DNA of 51,968 bases from NCBI GenBank assembly GCA_903875465.1, contig CAIQWB010000051.1, positions 1-51,968 of the forward strand, read 5' to 3'. A program made the position numbers and the translations under genes. This DNA is from an uncultured Verrucomicrobia subdivision 3 bacterium (lineage in GTDB: Bacteria; Verrucomicrobiota; Verrucomicrobiia; Limisphaerales; UBA11358). How positions within the stretch are numbered: the first letter of the stretch is position 1; the number at the start of each line of letters is the position of its first letter. Below, piece after piece: positions 44,250 to 51,968 of the stretch. The notes beneath the pieces were generated by a model. It saw only the letters and a list, made by a program, of their open reading frames with translations, had not been told where the DNA came from and searched no databases.

Positions 44250-44282
44250 AGCCCCGGACGAATTTCGTCTGGGGCTTTTTTT
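44250..44282 (+). terminator. Intrinsic terminator of fba
   Basis: AGCCCCGGACGA pairs with TCGTCTGGGGCT (one G-T pair) around a short AATT loop and is followed by seven T residues. It starts about 20 bases after the fba stop. Confidence 0.92.
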
Positions 44283-44350
44283 ATGGGCCGGCCAAAGTGG
44301 GTATTTATGGCACAGTTGGCACATTGCTGGTGGCTCACATTGTCCGGATT

Positions 44351-44445
44351 TGGCACAGTTTTGGCGCAGTTTTCCCCGGCCAACCCCTGCAAAATGGCAG
44401 TTTTTAGGGTTTTTCCCCACAAATTTGGGTTGGCACGCTGCCAGC
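44351..44445 (+). promoter_or_regulatory. Possible sigma-54-type promoter sites upstream of hsp20
   Basis: Two sequences keep GG at -24 and GC at -12 with the right spacing: TGGCACAGTTTTGGC (44351-44365, close to the TGGCAC-N5-TTGC consensus) and TGGCACGCTGCCAGC (44431-44445). The second runs into TATAAA, so a sigma-70-type promoter is also possible. No enhancer-binding regulator is encoded nearby. Confidence 0.3.
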
Positions 44446-44523
44446 TATAAAGGATTTGTCGCGAATGACCTTAATAACACTGAATCCAATATAACTGTTA
44501 ACCAATAACCCAATATAAAACCT

Positions 44524-44979
44524 ATGAACCTAATTAAATTGCAACGTTCCCCCTTGAATGCCTGGTCCGGTCTGAACCGGCTCTCCAACTTCCACGATGA
44601 AATCGAACGCTTGTTCAGCCTGCCGCTCGCAGCGGGCGGCGCGGCCGTCCCCTGGGTGCCCGCTTTGGAAGTCTACGAGCAGAAGGATGACTACGTGGTG
44701 AAAGTGGAACTGCCCGGCGTGAACAAGGAGGACGTCAAACTCTCCCTGGAAGCCGGCACCCTGACCATCACCGGGGAACGCAAAAATGAAACCAAGCCGG
44801 AAACGGCCGAAGTCTATCATTCCGAACGGTTTTACGGCCGGTTCCAACGGACCGTCAACCTGCCGGAAACGGTGGCGGCCAACCAGGTCACGGCCGGTTA
44901 CAAGGACGGCGTGCTCACAGTGACCCTCCCCAAGAGTGAGGAAGCCAAGCCGAAGCAGATCGACATCACGCTGAATTAA
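44524..44979 (+). CDS. Hsp20 / alpha-crystallin small heat-shock protein
   Basis: The 151-residue protein has an N-terminal FHDEIERLFSLPL segment. An alpha-crystallin domain follows (ALEVYEQKDDYVVKVELPGV, EAGTLTITGERKNE, ERFYGRFQRTVNLP, YKDGVLTVTLPKSEEAKP). The C-terminal I-x-I anchor is IDI near the end. Small heat-shock proteins are ATP-independent holdases that keep unfolding proteins soluble in the cytoplasm. The gene stands alone between two intrinsic terminators, with a possible promoter region in the 240 bases upstream. A heat or stress response is expected from the family. Confidence 0.95.
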   Translation: MNLIKLQRSPLNAWSGLNRLSNFHDEIERLFSLPLAAGGAAVPWVPALEVYEQKDDYVVKVELPGVNKEDVKLSLEAGTLTITGERKNETKPETAEVYHSERFYGRFQRTVNLPETVAANQVTAGYKDGVLTVTLPKSEEAKPKQIDITLN

Positions 44980-44999
44980 TCCGGCGGAGGAATCGGGGA

Positions 45000-45039
45000 A
45001 CACCCGCGGACTGGTCTGGTCCGCGGGTGTTTTGCTTTT
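45000..45039 (+). terminator. Intrinsic terminator of hsp20
   Basis: ACACCCGCGGAC pairs perfectly with GTCCGCGGGTGT around a seven-base loop, followed by TTTGCTTTT. Confidence 0.93.
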
Positions 45040-45166
45040 GGATTATTTGAACATTTGCCAATACTCGATCCGCACTGCCACTGGCGCCCGGTTGAATTTG
45101 GCGCCTCATTTCACTTCATAAGCCGGGGGGGTTGATAACTGGACCGGCCATGGGTTAGCATCGGGC

Positions 45167-46597
45167 ATGTTGACATTCTGCGAATGGGTTCGCCGCCAGA
45201 CGTCGGGCACCGGAGCCGCCCTGATTTTGACCCTGGGTTGCGTGAATACGGCCCTTGCCGCCGCTACACCCGACCAAACGGCCGCCGCGCTGGCACAAAG
45301 CGCACTGACGAATTCCGGCGCGCTGGAGATTCTGACCAGCCTCACCACGGAAGTCGGCCCGCGCCTCGCCGGCACGGCCGCCGAACAGCGCGCCGCCGCT
45401 TGGGCCCGGGCACGCTTTGAAACCGCCGGGTTCGACAAGGTATGGAGTGAGCCGTTTACCCTCACCAATGGTTGGGCGCGCGGCCTTGAGCAAGCCAGCA
45501 TAACCAGTCCTTCCCCGCAACCGCTCGTGGTCACGGCGCTGGGCGGGAGTGTCGCCACGCCACCGCCGGGCCTGGAAGCGGAAGTGGCCCTCTTCAAAAC
45601 GTATGCGGAGCTCCTGGCCATGCCCACGAATTCGCTCACGGGTAAAATCGTGGTGGTCACCCAGCCGATGGTCCGGGCGCAGGACGGCGGCGGCTATGGC
45701 ACTCTCAACGCCATGCGTACCGCCGGTCCTGGCGAAGCCGCGCGCCGCGGGGCCGCAGCGTATCTCCTGCGCTCACTGGGCACCGACCGCCACCGGGTGG
45801 CGCACACCGGGGGGACCCATTACGCCCCGGACGCACCGCGCATTCCCGCGGCGGCACTCTCCGTGCCGGACGCGGAGCAACTGGAGCGGCTGGTGGCTTT
45901 GGGAAAGCCGGTGCGTATCCGGCTGCTCTTGACGCCGCGCGATCTGGGGCCGGTTACCAGTCAGAATGTCATTGCCGAAATCCAAGGACGGGAGCATCCC
46001 GAGAAAATCGTGCTGCTGGGGGCGCATCTGGATTCGTGGGACCTGGGCACCGGGGCGATTGATGATGGCGCGGGCGTGGCCATTGTGATGGCGGCCACAA
46101 AAATGATCCGCGCGCTGCCCGCCCCGCCCCGGTGCACCATTCGCGTTGTTTTGTTTGGTGCGGAGGAACCGGGCGTGATCGGCGGCAATGCCTATGCCGC
46201 CGCCCACCAGGCGGAACTCAGCCATTACGTCATCGCGGCTGAGCCGGATTTTGGGCAGGGCCCGGTCTATCGCTTCCAAACCGGAGTCACCAATCCCGAA
46301 GTGCCGAGCCTCCAGCGCATCCGCGCGGTGCTGGCACCGTTGGGCGTGCTGCCCGGCGACAACGCCTCGCACGGCGAATCGGATGTGGGGCCGCTGGCCA
46401 AACGCCAAGTGCCGGCCGTGACTCTCGCCATGGATGGCACGGATTATTTCGATCTGCACCACACCGCCGATGACACCCTCGACAAAGTCCTGCCCGGGCG
46501 GATTAATCAAAGCACGGCGTGTTACGTCGCCTTTACCTATCTGGCCGCCGAGCTGGGCGACGACTATCGCCAGCCAGCCGCCGTCCCAGCCCGGTAA
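45167..46597 (+). CDS. Exported M28-family metallopeptidase (carboxypeptidase Q-like)
   Basis: The 476-residue protein has an N-terminal export segment (GAALILTLGCVNTALAAATP), then a TTEVGPRLAGTAAEQRAA segment, an inserted PA-like domain, and the M28 co-catalytic zinc core. The ligands are His and Asp in GAHLDSWDLGTGAIDDGAG, Glu-Glu in FGAEEPGVIGG, a later Asp in IAAEPDFG and His in DYFDLHHTADDTLDKV. M28 members are aminopeptidases or carboxypeptidases; the DLHHTADD end is typical of the carboxypeptidase Q/PGCP group. It is likely periplasmic and cleaves dipeptides or short peptides. It is not obviously in an operon. Confidence 0.92.
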   Translation: MLTFCEWVRRQTSGTGAALILTLGCVNTALAAATPDQTAAALAQSALTNSGALEILTSLTTEVGPRLAGTAAEQRAAAWARARFETAGFDKVWSEPFTLTNGWARGLEQASITSPSPQPLVVTALGGSVATPPPGLEAEVALFKTYAELLAMPTNSLTGKIVVVTQPMVRAQDGGGYGTLNAMRTAGPGEAARRGAAAYLLRSLGTDRHRVAHTGGTHYAPDAPRIPAAALSVPDAEQLERLVALGKPVRIRLLLTPRDLGPVTSQNVIAEIQGREHPEKIVLLGAHLDSWDLGTGAIDDGAGVAIVMAATKMIRALPAPPRCTIRVVLFGAEEPGVIGGNAYAAAHQAELSHYVIAAEPDFGQGPVYRFQTGVTNPEVPSLQRIRAVLAPLGVLPGDNASHGESDVGPLAKRQVPAVTLAMDGTDYFDLHHTADDTLDKVLPGRINQSTACYVAFTYLAAELGDDYRQPAAVPAR

Positions 46598-46737
46598 TCA
46601 GATCCTTGGCCCAGGTGCCCGAATGGTAACTTGGAACTTTGGCCGGCCTGTGTCCCTGGCCTTTGCATTTTTTGCCATGAGTGCTCACTATGGCCTTGAT
46701 CTCTGCACCGGAGTTAGCACACAGTGATTTCAGGCGA

Positions 46738-46816
46738 AGAGACTGTTTTAAAATTCAAAGCGGGCCAGCGGCAAAAGACCCGCCGGGGGCTCGGTTGGAA
46801 TTTTAAAACAGTCTCT
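46738..46816. mobile_element. 79-bp hairpin element (short form of a second MITE-like family)
   Basis: Terminal inverted repeats AGAGACTGTTTTAAAATTC (46738-46756) and its perfect complement (46798-46816) enclose 41 bases. Nearly all of the inner sequence recurs in the longer element that starts at 51821. The whole element can fold into one long hairpin. It sits upstream of the DUF5009-type gene at 46941, where it could also affect transcription or message stability. Confidence 0.85.
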
Positions 46817-46940
46817 GAGTCGCAACCATCCCGGCGACTTGGAAGTCAACGGCTAACAAGGTATCGATCGGTCAGTTATTGTAAGCTGACTTCGTCCGGA
46901 GGCGGCTCCGCACGGAACGTCAACCGTAAACCGCAACATC

Positions 46941-48470
46941 GTGAGCAAGACCGCGCCAACCGCACCAGCGACCGCGCCCCGGGCCTATGCCCTGGATGCC
47001 TTGCGGGGCTTCGCCATCCTCGCCATGCTGCTCTCGGGCCAGGAGCCCTTTGGCCACCTGGCCTTGCCCGCCTGGATGTACCATGCGCAAGAGCCGCCGC
47101 CGGATCATGAATGGCTGGGGCATCTGCCCGGCATTACCTGGGTGGACTTGGTCTTTCCTTTTTTTTTATTTTGCATGGGTGCGGCCTTTCCCCTGGCCCT
47201 GTCCCGGCGCATGGACCAGGGAGTCGCACCCTGGCGGCTGGGGCTGTTTATCCTGGAGCGCGGTTTTCTGCTGGGCTTTTTCGCCCTCTATGTGCAGGCC
47301 ATCCGGCCGTTCACTCTGAGCAATCATCCCACCACGGGCACTTGGCTGCTGGCGCTGCTCGGCTTTTTCCTATTGTTTCCCGTGCTGACCCGGTTGCCCG
47401 ACGCTTGGGCACCGTCCACCCGCTGGTTGATCCGCGGCGGGGGTTGGGCCGGGGCGGTTTTGTTTTTAGGCCTTGCGCATTACCCCGATGGCTCAGGCTT
47501 CTTGCTGCGCCGCTCGGACATCATCATCGTGGTCCTGACCAACATGGCGGTGTTTGGTTCCTTAATCTGGATGCTCACGCGCCATAGTTTGGTGCCGCGG
47601 TTGGGTGTCCTCGGGATTGTCTTCGCCTTGCGGATGTCCAACATGCCCGTGCCTTTGGGCGGCTGGGTTACCGATCTGTGGAAATTTTCCCCGGCCCCGT
47701 GGATCTACCAGCTTTATTACCTGCAATACCTCTGCATCGTGATTCCCGGCACCATTGCCGGTGATTTGATTCTCGCCTGGATTCGCACGGGAACCGCCCA
47801 GGTAACCGCCCCGATGGCCAGGTCCAAATGGTCGACCGGTCATTATCTGGCCATCACCGGAGTGATGTTTGGCCTGGTGCTGGTGCTCCTGGCCGGTTTG
47901 GAAACCCGGGTGCCCACCACGCTGACGAGCACCACCCCCGGGGTGTTTTTATTGGGTGAGCAAACCTATCTCCGCCCCTGGCTGCTGCCCGCCACGCTCC
48001 TGGCGTTTGGGTTATGCGGCTTCGGCGCATGGCTCTTGCGCGCGCCGGTAACTTATACGGAGCGCTTGTACCAGTTGCTGTTTCGGTGGGGCACTTATTG
48101 GCTGGTGCTCGGGCTCGTCCTGGAACCCTACGAGGGTGGTATACGTAAGGACCGGGCCACCATGAGTTATTACTTTGTCACGGCGGGTCTCGCCCATTGC
48201 GTGCTCATTGGCTTTTCCATCCTCATTGACCGCTTTCAGCGCCGGCGCTGGCTCCAACTGCTCATTGATAACGGCCAGAATCCCATGATTGCCTACGCGG
48301 GCATCAACAACTTTATCACCCCGGTGCTCGCCCTGACCCTGCTGCTGGGCTGGACTGGCGAGCACGCCACCACGCCATGGCTGGGCTTTCTGCGGGGTCT
48401 GACTATAACCTTGCTCATGGCCGTCACGGTGAGCTTCCTTACGCGGCGGAAAATTTACTGGCGAACTTAA
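46941..48470 (+). CDS. DUF5009 / heparan-alpha-glucosaminide N-acetyltransferase-like membrane protein
   Basis: The 509-residue protein has about ten hydrophobic helices. It contains YALDALRGFAILAMLLSG near the N-terminus and ITWVDLVFPFFLFCMGAAFPLALSRR next. These match the DUF5009/HGSNAT-like family, which moves acetyl groups from cytoplasmic acetyl-CoA to sugars across the membrane. The start is GTG 46941; no ATG precedes the conserved region. The stop lies 4 bases before the FAD-dependent oxidoreductase gene. The context of sugar-type oxidoreductases suggests glycan processing. Confidence 0.85.
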   Translation: MSKTAPTAPATAPRAYALDALRGFAILAMLLSGQEPFGHLALPAWMYHAQEPPPDHEWLGHLPGITWVDLVFPFFLFCMGAAFPLALSRRMDQGVAPWRLGLFILERGFLLGFFALYVQAIRPFTLSNHPTTGTWLLALLGFFLLFPVLTRLPDAWAPSTRWLIRGGGWAGAVLFLGLAHYPDGSGFLLRRSDIIIVVLTNMAVFGSLIWMLTRHSLVPRLGVLGIVFALRMSNMPVPLGGWVTDLWKFSPAPWIYQLYYLQYLCIVIPGTIAGDLILAWIRTGTAQVTAPMARSKWSTGHYLAITGVMFGLVLVLLAGLETRVPTTLTSTTPGVFLLGEQTYLRPWLLPATLLAFGLCGFGAWLLRAPVTYTERLYQLLFRWGTYWLVLGLVLEPYEGGIRKDRATMSYYFVTAGLAHCVLIGFSILIDRFQRRRWLQLLIDNGQNPMIAYAGINNFITPVLALTLLLGWTGEHATTPWLGFLRGLTITLLMAVTVSFLTRRKIYWRT

Positions 48471-48474
48471 CCTC

Positions 48475-50208
48475 ATGGCCCAAACCAATTCCAATACGGG
48501 ACGGCGGACATTCCTGAAACAGGCCGGGCTGGCACTGCCGCTATTGCTGGGGGCAACCAGTGGACTTCGGGCGGACGGGACAAACACCCCGGCCCCGGCC
48601 CCGGCGCCCACCAGGTCGTCAACCTCAGGGGAACTGGTGGCGGACCTGGTGATCATCGGCGGTGGCGTGGGCGGCTGCGCGGCCGCCTTGGCGGCCGCCC
48701 GTTGCGGGGTGCGGGTCATTCTCACCGAGGAGACCGACTGGATTGGCGGCCAGTTCACCCAGCAGGCCGTGCCGCCGGATGAAAATCGCTGGATCGAAAC
48801 CTGCGGCGGAACCCGCAGTTATCTGGAATTTCGCCAGACCATCCGCAATTATTACAAACGCAACTACCCGCTGACGGCCGCCGCCGCGAAGAAGGCCAGT
48901 TTTAATCCGGGCAATTGCTGGGTTTCGGCGCTTGGTCATGAGCCCCGGGTTTCCCTCGCAGCCTTCTACGAACTGCTGGCTCCCCACCTCGGCAGTGGCC
49001 GCGTGCAACTTCTCTTGCAGCACAAGGCGGTGGCTGCCGAAGTGGACGGGGACCGGGTCAAAGCCGTGCGCGTGGTGGACCAGGTCACCGGTCGCGAAAG
49101 CCTTCTCCGCGCCCCCTATTTTGCCGATGCCACGGAAATGGGCGATTTGCTACCCCTGACCGGCACCGAATATAGTTTGGGGGCGGAGGCCCAGCGGGAT
49201 ACCCAGGAAGAGCATGCGCGGCCCGAAGCCGAACCGCAGAGCCAGCAGCCCTTTACCATGAGTTTCGCCCTGGAATACCGGGCGGGCGAAAACCATGTGA
49301 TCGACCGCCCCCGCGACTATGCCTTCTGGCGCGACTTCATTCCCCAAAACCAGCACGGGGCCAACTTTCCGCTCTTCACCTTCAGCGATCCCGAGGCGGC
49401 CAAAATCGGTTTTGATCCCGCCGCCCGGACCGGGTTCTGGACCTACCGCCGCATTGTGGACCGGGACAATTTCACCCCGGGATCCTATGCTGGCGACATT
49501 TCCCTGATTAATTGGCGGCACAACGATTATACCCTGGGCACCCTGGTGGATGTTCCGGCGGCAGCAGCCGCACGGCACATTGACAGCGCGCGCCAGCAGA
49601 GCTTGTCCCTGCTCTACTGGTTGCAAACCGAAGCCCCCCAACCCCGGGGCGGCACCGGCTGGCCGGGCCTGTGCTTGCGGCCCGATTTGGTGGGCACCGT
49701 GGATGGTTTGGTCAAACATCCCTACATTCGTGAAGGCCGGCGGATCCGGGCCGAGTTCACCATCTTGGAACACCATGTCAGCCTGCTGGCCCGCATGAAA
49801 ATTACCGGCCGCAAGCAGGCCGAGGCGCCCGCCGAGGAGTTTCCCGACAGCGTGGGCATTGGCTCCTACTCCATTGATATCCATGCCACCGCCACCCACG
49901 GCGGATTCTTCCTCAAAACCGCGCCTTTCCAAATCCCCCTGGGCGCGCTGCTGCCCCGCCGGATGGAAAATTTGCTGCCCGCCGCCAAAAACATTGGCGT
50001 CACCCACATCACCAATGGCTGCTACCGCCTCCACCCCGTCGAATGGAATGTTGGCGAGAGCGCTGGCCATCTGATCGCCTTTTGCCTGGCCCGCCAATGC
50101 CCGCCCCGTCAGGTCCGCCGCGACGCCGGTCTGCTGGCCGATTTTCAAGCCCAACTCCGCCGCGCCGGCGTGCCGCTGGCCTGGCCCAAGGATCTGGTGC
50201 GCAGCTAA
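48475..50208 (+). CDS. Tat-exported FAD-dependent oxidoreductase
   Basis: The 577-residue protein starts with a Tat signal (GRRTFLKQAGLALPLLLGAT). The FAD-binding motif LVIIGGGVGGCAAALAAARCGVRVILTEE and the DWIGGQFTQQAVPPDE segment place it in the FAD_oxidored family (PF12831-like) of Planctomycetota and Verrucomicrobiota. The C-terminal NIGVTHITNGCYRLHPVEWNVGESAG is the family's second FAD contact. It should act outside the cytoplasmic membrane; the substrate is unknown, possibly a sugar or xanthan/ulvan-type fragment. It is tightly coupled to the gene before it (4 bases) and followed after 51 bases by the Gfo/Idh gene. Confidence 0.9.
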   Translation: MAQTNSNTGRRTFLKQAGLALPLLLGATSGLRADGTNTPAPAPAPTRSSTSGELVADLVIIGGGVGGCAAALAAARCGVRVILTEETDWIGGQFTQQAVPPDENRWIETCGGTRSYLEFRQTIRNYYKRNYPLTAAAAKKASFNPGNCWVSALGHEPRVSLAAFYELLAPHLGSGRVQLLLQHKAVAAEVDGDRVKAVRVVDQVTGRESLLRAPYFADATEMGDLLPLTGTEYSLGAEAQRDTQEEHARPEAEPQSQQPFTMSFALEYRAGENHVIDRPRDYAFWRDFIPQNQHGANFPLFTFSDPEAAKIGFDPAARTGFWTYRRIVDRDNFTPGSYAGDISLINWRHNDYTLGTLVDVPAAAAARHIDSARQQSLSLLYWLQTEAPQPRGGTGWPGLCLRPDLVGTVDGLVKHPYIREGRRIRAEFTILEHHVSLLARMKITGRKQAEAPAEEFPDSVGIGSYSIDIHATATHGGFFLKTAPFQIPLGALLPRRMENLLPAAKNIGVTHITNGCYRLHPVEWNVGESAGHLIAFCLARQCPPRQVRRDAGLLADFQAQLRRAGVPLAWPKDLVRS

Positions 50209-50259
50209 CCCTGACCATTTTTAAAACCATCAACCATCAAACCAAACCTTCTTAAGATT

Positions 50260-51690
50260 ATGAAATCGCAGAACCAACCCCAACCCGGCGCCCCGCTCCT
50301 CATCCAGGGCACGGCCGTCACCCGCCGGCGTTTTATTTACACCTCCGCCATGGCCGCCAGTACTTTGGCCCTGGCCGGCTGTCTCTCGCCCGGCGCGCGC
50401 TACCGCTCGCCGAATGAAAAACTCAACGTCGGTATCATCGGGTGCGATGGCAAAGGCGAGGTCGATTCCGCCGGCATGGCCACCGAAAACATTATCGCCC
50501 TCTGCGATGTGGACACCAATGCCCTGGCCAAAGCCGCCAAAAAATGGCCCAAAGCCCGGCAATACCGCGATTACCGGGTCATGCTGGACAAGGAAAAGTC
50601 CATCGATGCCGTCACCGTCACCATTCCGGATCACCAGCACGCCCCGGCCGCCATGCGGGCCATCCAGCGCGGAAAACATGTCTACTGTCAGAAACCGCTC
50701 ACCCACACCATCTCCGAGGCCCGCGCCCTGACCCTCGCCGCCCGCAAATACAAAGTGGCCACCCAAATGGGCAACCAAGGCCATTGCAACAATAGCATTC
50801 GCAAACTGTGTGAAATGATCTGGTCCGGGGTCATTGGTCCCGTGCGCGAAGTGCATTGCTGGACCGACCGCCCCTATTGGTACCAAGGGTTGAACCGCCC
50901 GCGTGGCACTGATGCCGTGCCGGATTCCCTCGATTGGGACCTGTGGGTGGGCCCCGCCGCCATGCGCCCCTTCGTGGACCAATGGCCCGCCGCCAGCTAT
51001 GCCGGCACCCTGCAATCCAAATACGCCCATATGCATCCCAATGTCTATCACTCCTTTAGCTGGCGGGGTTGGTGGGATTTCGGCTGCGGCTCCCTGGGCG
51101 ACATGGGCTGTCACGTGATGGACGCGCCCAATTGGGCCCTGTCCCTCGGCGCTCCCATCTCGGTGGAACTCGTGGAAGCCTCGCGCATTACCTTGGAAAT
51201 GGCCCCCTACTGGTCCATCGTCCGCTATCAATTTCCCGAGCGGGGCGACCACCCCGCCTGCACGCTTTATTGGTATGAGGGCGGCAAGCAACCCCCGCTG
51301 CCTCCCGAGATGGCCGGTAAGGAATGGGACGACAACGGCACCCTGTTCATCGGGGACCAGGGCAAGATCGTCTGTGGTGCCTTGAGTGAAACCCCGCATT
51401 TGCTGCCCCACACCTTGATGGCGGATTATAAATTCCCCACTCCCACCATCCCTCGTGTGCCGGGTAATGATGCGTACCAAGATTTCATCCGCGCCTGCAA
51501 AGGTGGCCCCGCTGCCAGCTCCAATTTCGACGTGTCCGGGCCGCTGACCGAAACCGTGCTCCTGGGCAACCTGGCCATGCGGCTCGCCGGCAAAAAACTC
51601 CAGTGGGACACCGCTACCATGTCCTGTCCCAACGCCCCGGAAGCCGCTCCGTTTATTCAGGCCCAATACCGCGAAGGCTGGGGCATCTAA
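50260..51690 (+). CDS. Tat-exported Gfo/Idh/MocA oxidoreductase, probable lipoprotein
   Basis: The 476-residue protein has a Tat motif (TRRRFIYTSAMAASTLALAGC) whose end, LAGC, is a lipobox, so it may be a Tat-dependent lipoprotein. The NAD(P)-binding domain shows LNVGIIGCDGKGEVD, IIALCDVD and the H-V-Y-C-Q-K-P-L-T motif with the conserved Lys. The C-terminal GFO_IDH_MocA domain contains DWDLWVGPAAMRPF and WGFGCGSLGDMGCH-like sequence (here WWDFGCGSLGDMGCHVMDAP). Many Verrucomicrobiota encode dozens of such enzymes for sugar oxidation in the periplasm; the cofactor is usually tightly bound. It is the last gene of the operon. Confidence 0.93.
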   Translation: MKSQNQPQPGAPLLIQGTAVTRRRFIYTSAMAASTLALAGCLSPGARYRSPNEKLNVGIIGCDGKGEVDSAGMATENIIALCDVDTNALAKAAKKWPKARQYRDYRVMLDKEKSIDAVTVTIPDHQHAPAAMRAIQRGKHVYCQKPLTHTISEARALTLAARKYKVATQMGNQGHCNNSIRKLCEMIWSGVIGPVREVHCWTDRPYWYQGLNRPRGTDAVPDSLDWDLWVGPAAMRPFVDQWPAASYAGTLQSKYAHMHPNVYHSFSWRGWWDFGCGSLGDMGCHVMDAPNWALSLGAPISVELVEASRITLEMAPYWSIVRYQFPERGDHPACTLYWYEGGKQPPLPPEMAGKEWDDNGTLFIGDQGKIVCGALSETPHLLPHTLMADYKFPTPTIPRVPGNDAYQDFIRACKGGPAASSNFDVSGPLTETVLLGNLAMRLAGKKLQWDTATMSCPNAPEAAPFIQAQYREGWGI

Positions 51691-51692
51691 CC

Positions 51693-51727
51693 GGCTCTCC
51701 TCCGCACCGGGTGGGAGCCTTTAGTTA
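51693..51727 (+). terminator. Probable intrinsic terminator of the Gfo/Idh operon
   Basis: GGCTCTC (51693-51699) pairs with GGGAGCC (51713-51719) with one G-T pair and is followed by TTTTAGTT. It begins two bases after the stop codon. Confidence 0.6.
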
Positions 51728-51777
51728 GCTGGCCGCATGAATATGTGCTAAAATTGTAACCAATCAGCTAACTTTTG
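51723..51777 (+). terminator. Second hairpin downstream of the operon
   Basis: AGTTAGCTG (51723-51731) pairs perfectly with CAGCTAACT (51765-51773), followed by TTTTGG. The loop is 33 bases. It may be a back-up terminator or the end of an element flank. Confidence 0.5.
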
Positions 51778-51820
51778 GCTTTCACTCATAATAGACACGG
51801 CGTATGGTAATTATCAGTTA

Positions 51821-51968
51821 AGAGACAGTTTTAAAATTCAAAGCGGGCCAGCGGCGAGGGATTTTGGCGCTGACCAAGGCGGCGAGGTCCGCGCATCCCC
51901 GCAGCGGGCTGTAAGGACCGAGCCAACGCCGGTCAGCGGCAAAAGACCCGCCGGGGGCTCGGTTGGAA
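51821..51968. mobile_element. Long form of the second MITE-like family, cut by the window end
   Basis: The left end (AGAGACAGTTTTAAAATTC) differs by one base from the 79-bp element at 46738. The first 32 and the last 42 visible bases match that element. About 74 bases lie between two CAGCGGC repeats; deleting them at this repeat gives exactly the short form. The extra segment can form nested stems, GCTGACC/GGTCAGC and GGTCC/GGACC. The right inverted repeat lies beyond the window. Confidence 0.82.

Noticed and set aside
1-51968. CRISPR array, rRNA genes, prophage or intact insertion sequence
   Set aside because: No regularly spaced repeats, rRNA sequence, phage structural genes or transposase-type proteins were found.

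Overview
The window is GC-rich bacterial chromosome, most likely from the Verrucomicrobiota (Pedosphaera/Limisphaerales-like). This is inferred from gene style, not from a marker gene: an ECF-type sigma factor paired with a multidomain Ser/Thr kinase, a Tat-exported Gfo/Idh/MocA oxidoreductase behind an FAD-dependent oxidoreductase and a DUF5009-type membrane acyltransferase, a secreted GH29 fucosidase, a very large sedolisin, and many secreted proteins of unknown function. Housekeeping genes (gmk, dprA, serA, fba) are interleaved with these, so this is chromosome with accessory pockets, not a plasmid or prophage.

Layout. 0-2 kb: tRNA-Arg (minus strand), then yicC-gmk overlapping by 4 bases. 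2-6 kb: minus-strand sigma factor followed by a kinase whose C-terminal half joins a signal-peptidase-like fold without its catalytic residues to a Ycf48/BNR-like propeller. 6.1-6.5 kb: a broken RES-domain toxin gene. 6.5-12 kb: gamma-carbonic anhydrase-like protein, secreted unknown, metallo-hydrolase, a GYF-domain protein with a membrane-anchored pterin dehydratase, and a class V aminotransferase. 12-21 kb: sedolisin, MFS transporter, acyltransferase/acyl-ACP synthetase fusion, dprA. 21.3-29.2 kb: kamA and an unrelated secreted-protein gene enclose two side-by-side accessory slots. One slot holds an unknown membrane protein; the other holds a type IIG restriction-modification gene with two small downstream genes. 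A 103-bp repeat carrying the kamA promoter and start, and a 52-bp repeat of the secreted gene's 3' end, mark the slot borders and meet in a chimeric junction at about 23.5 kb.

29.3-36.9 kb: carboxylesterase, alpha-L-fucosidase, zinc-ribbon protein, coiled-coil protein, parvulin, serA. 37.2-39.4 kb: four small membrane or zinc-ribbon genes bracketed by two 227-bp MITE-like elements in the same orientation. 39.7-45 kb: AddB-like helicase/nuclease, fba with its terminator, hsp20 with its terminator. 45-51.7 kb: M28 peptidase, a 79-bp hairpin element, then the DUF5009 / FAD oxidoreductase / Gfo-Idh operon. The window ends inside a longer relative of the 79-bp element.

The most interesting points are the chimeric duplication that creates the two slots and copies a strong promoter, the AT-rich patch over the specificity half of the restriction-modification gene, the two families of small inverted-repeat elements, and the kinase fused to an apparently dead signal-peptidase fold. 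All family assignments were made by eye from motifs; no database search was run.
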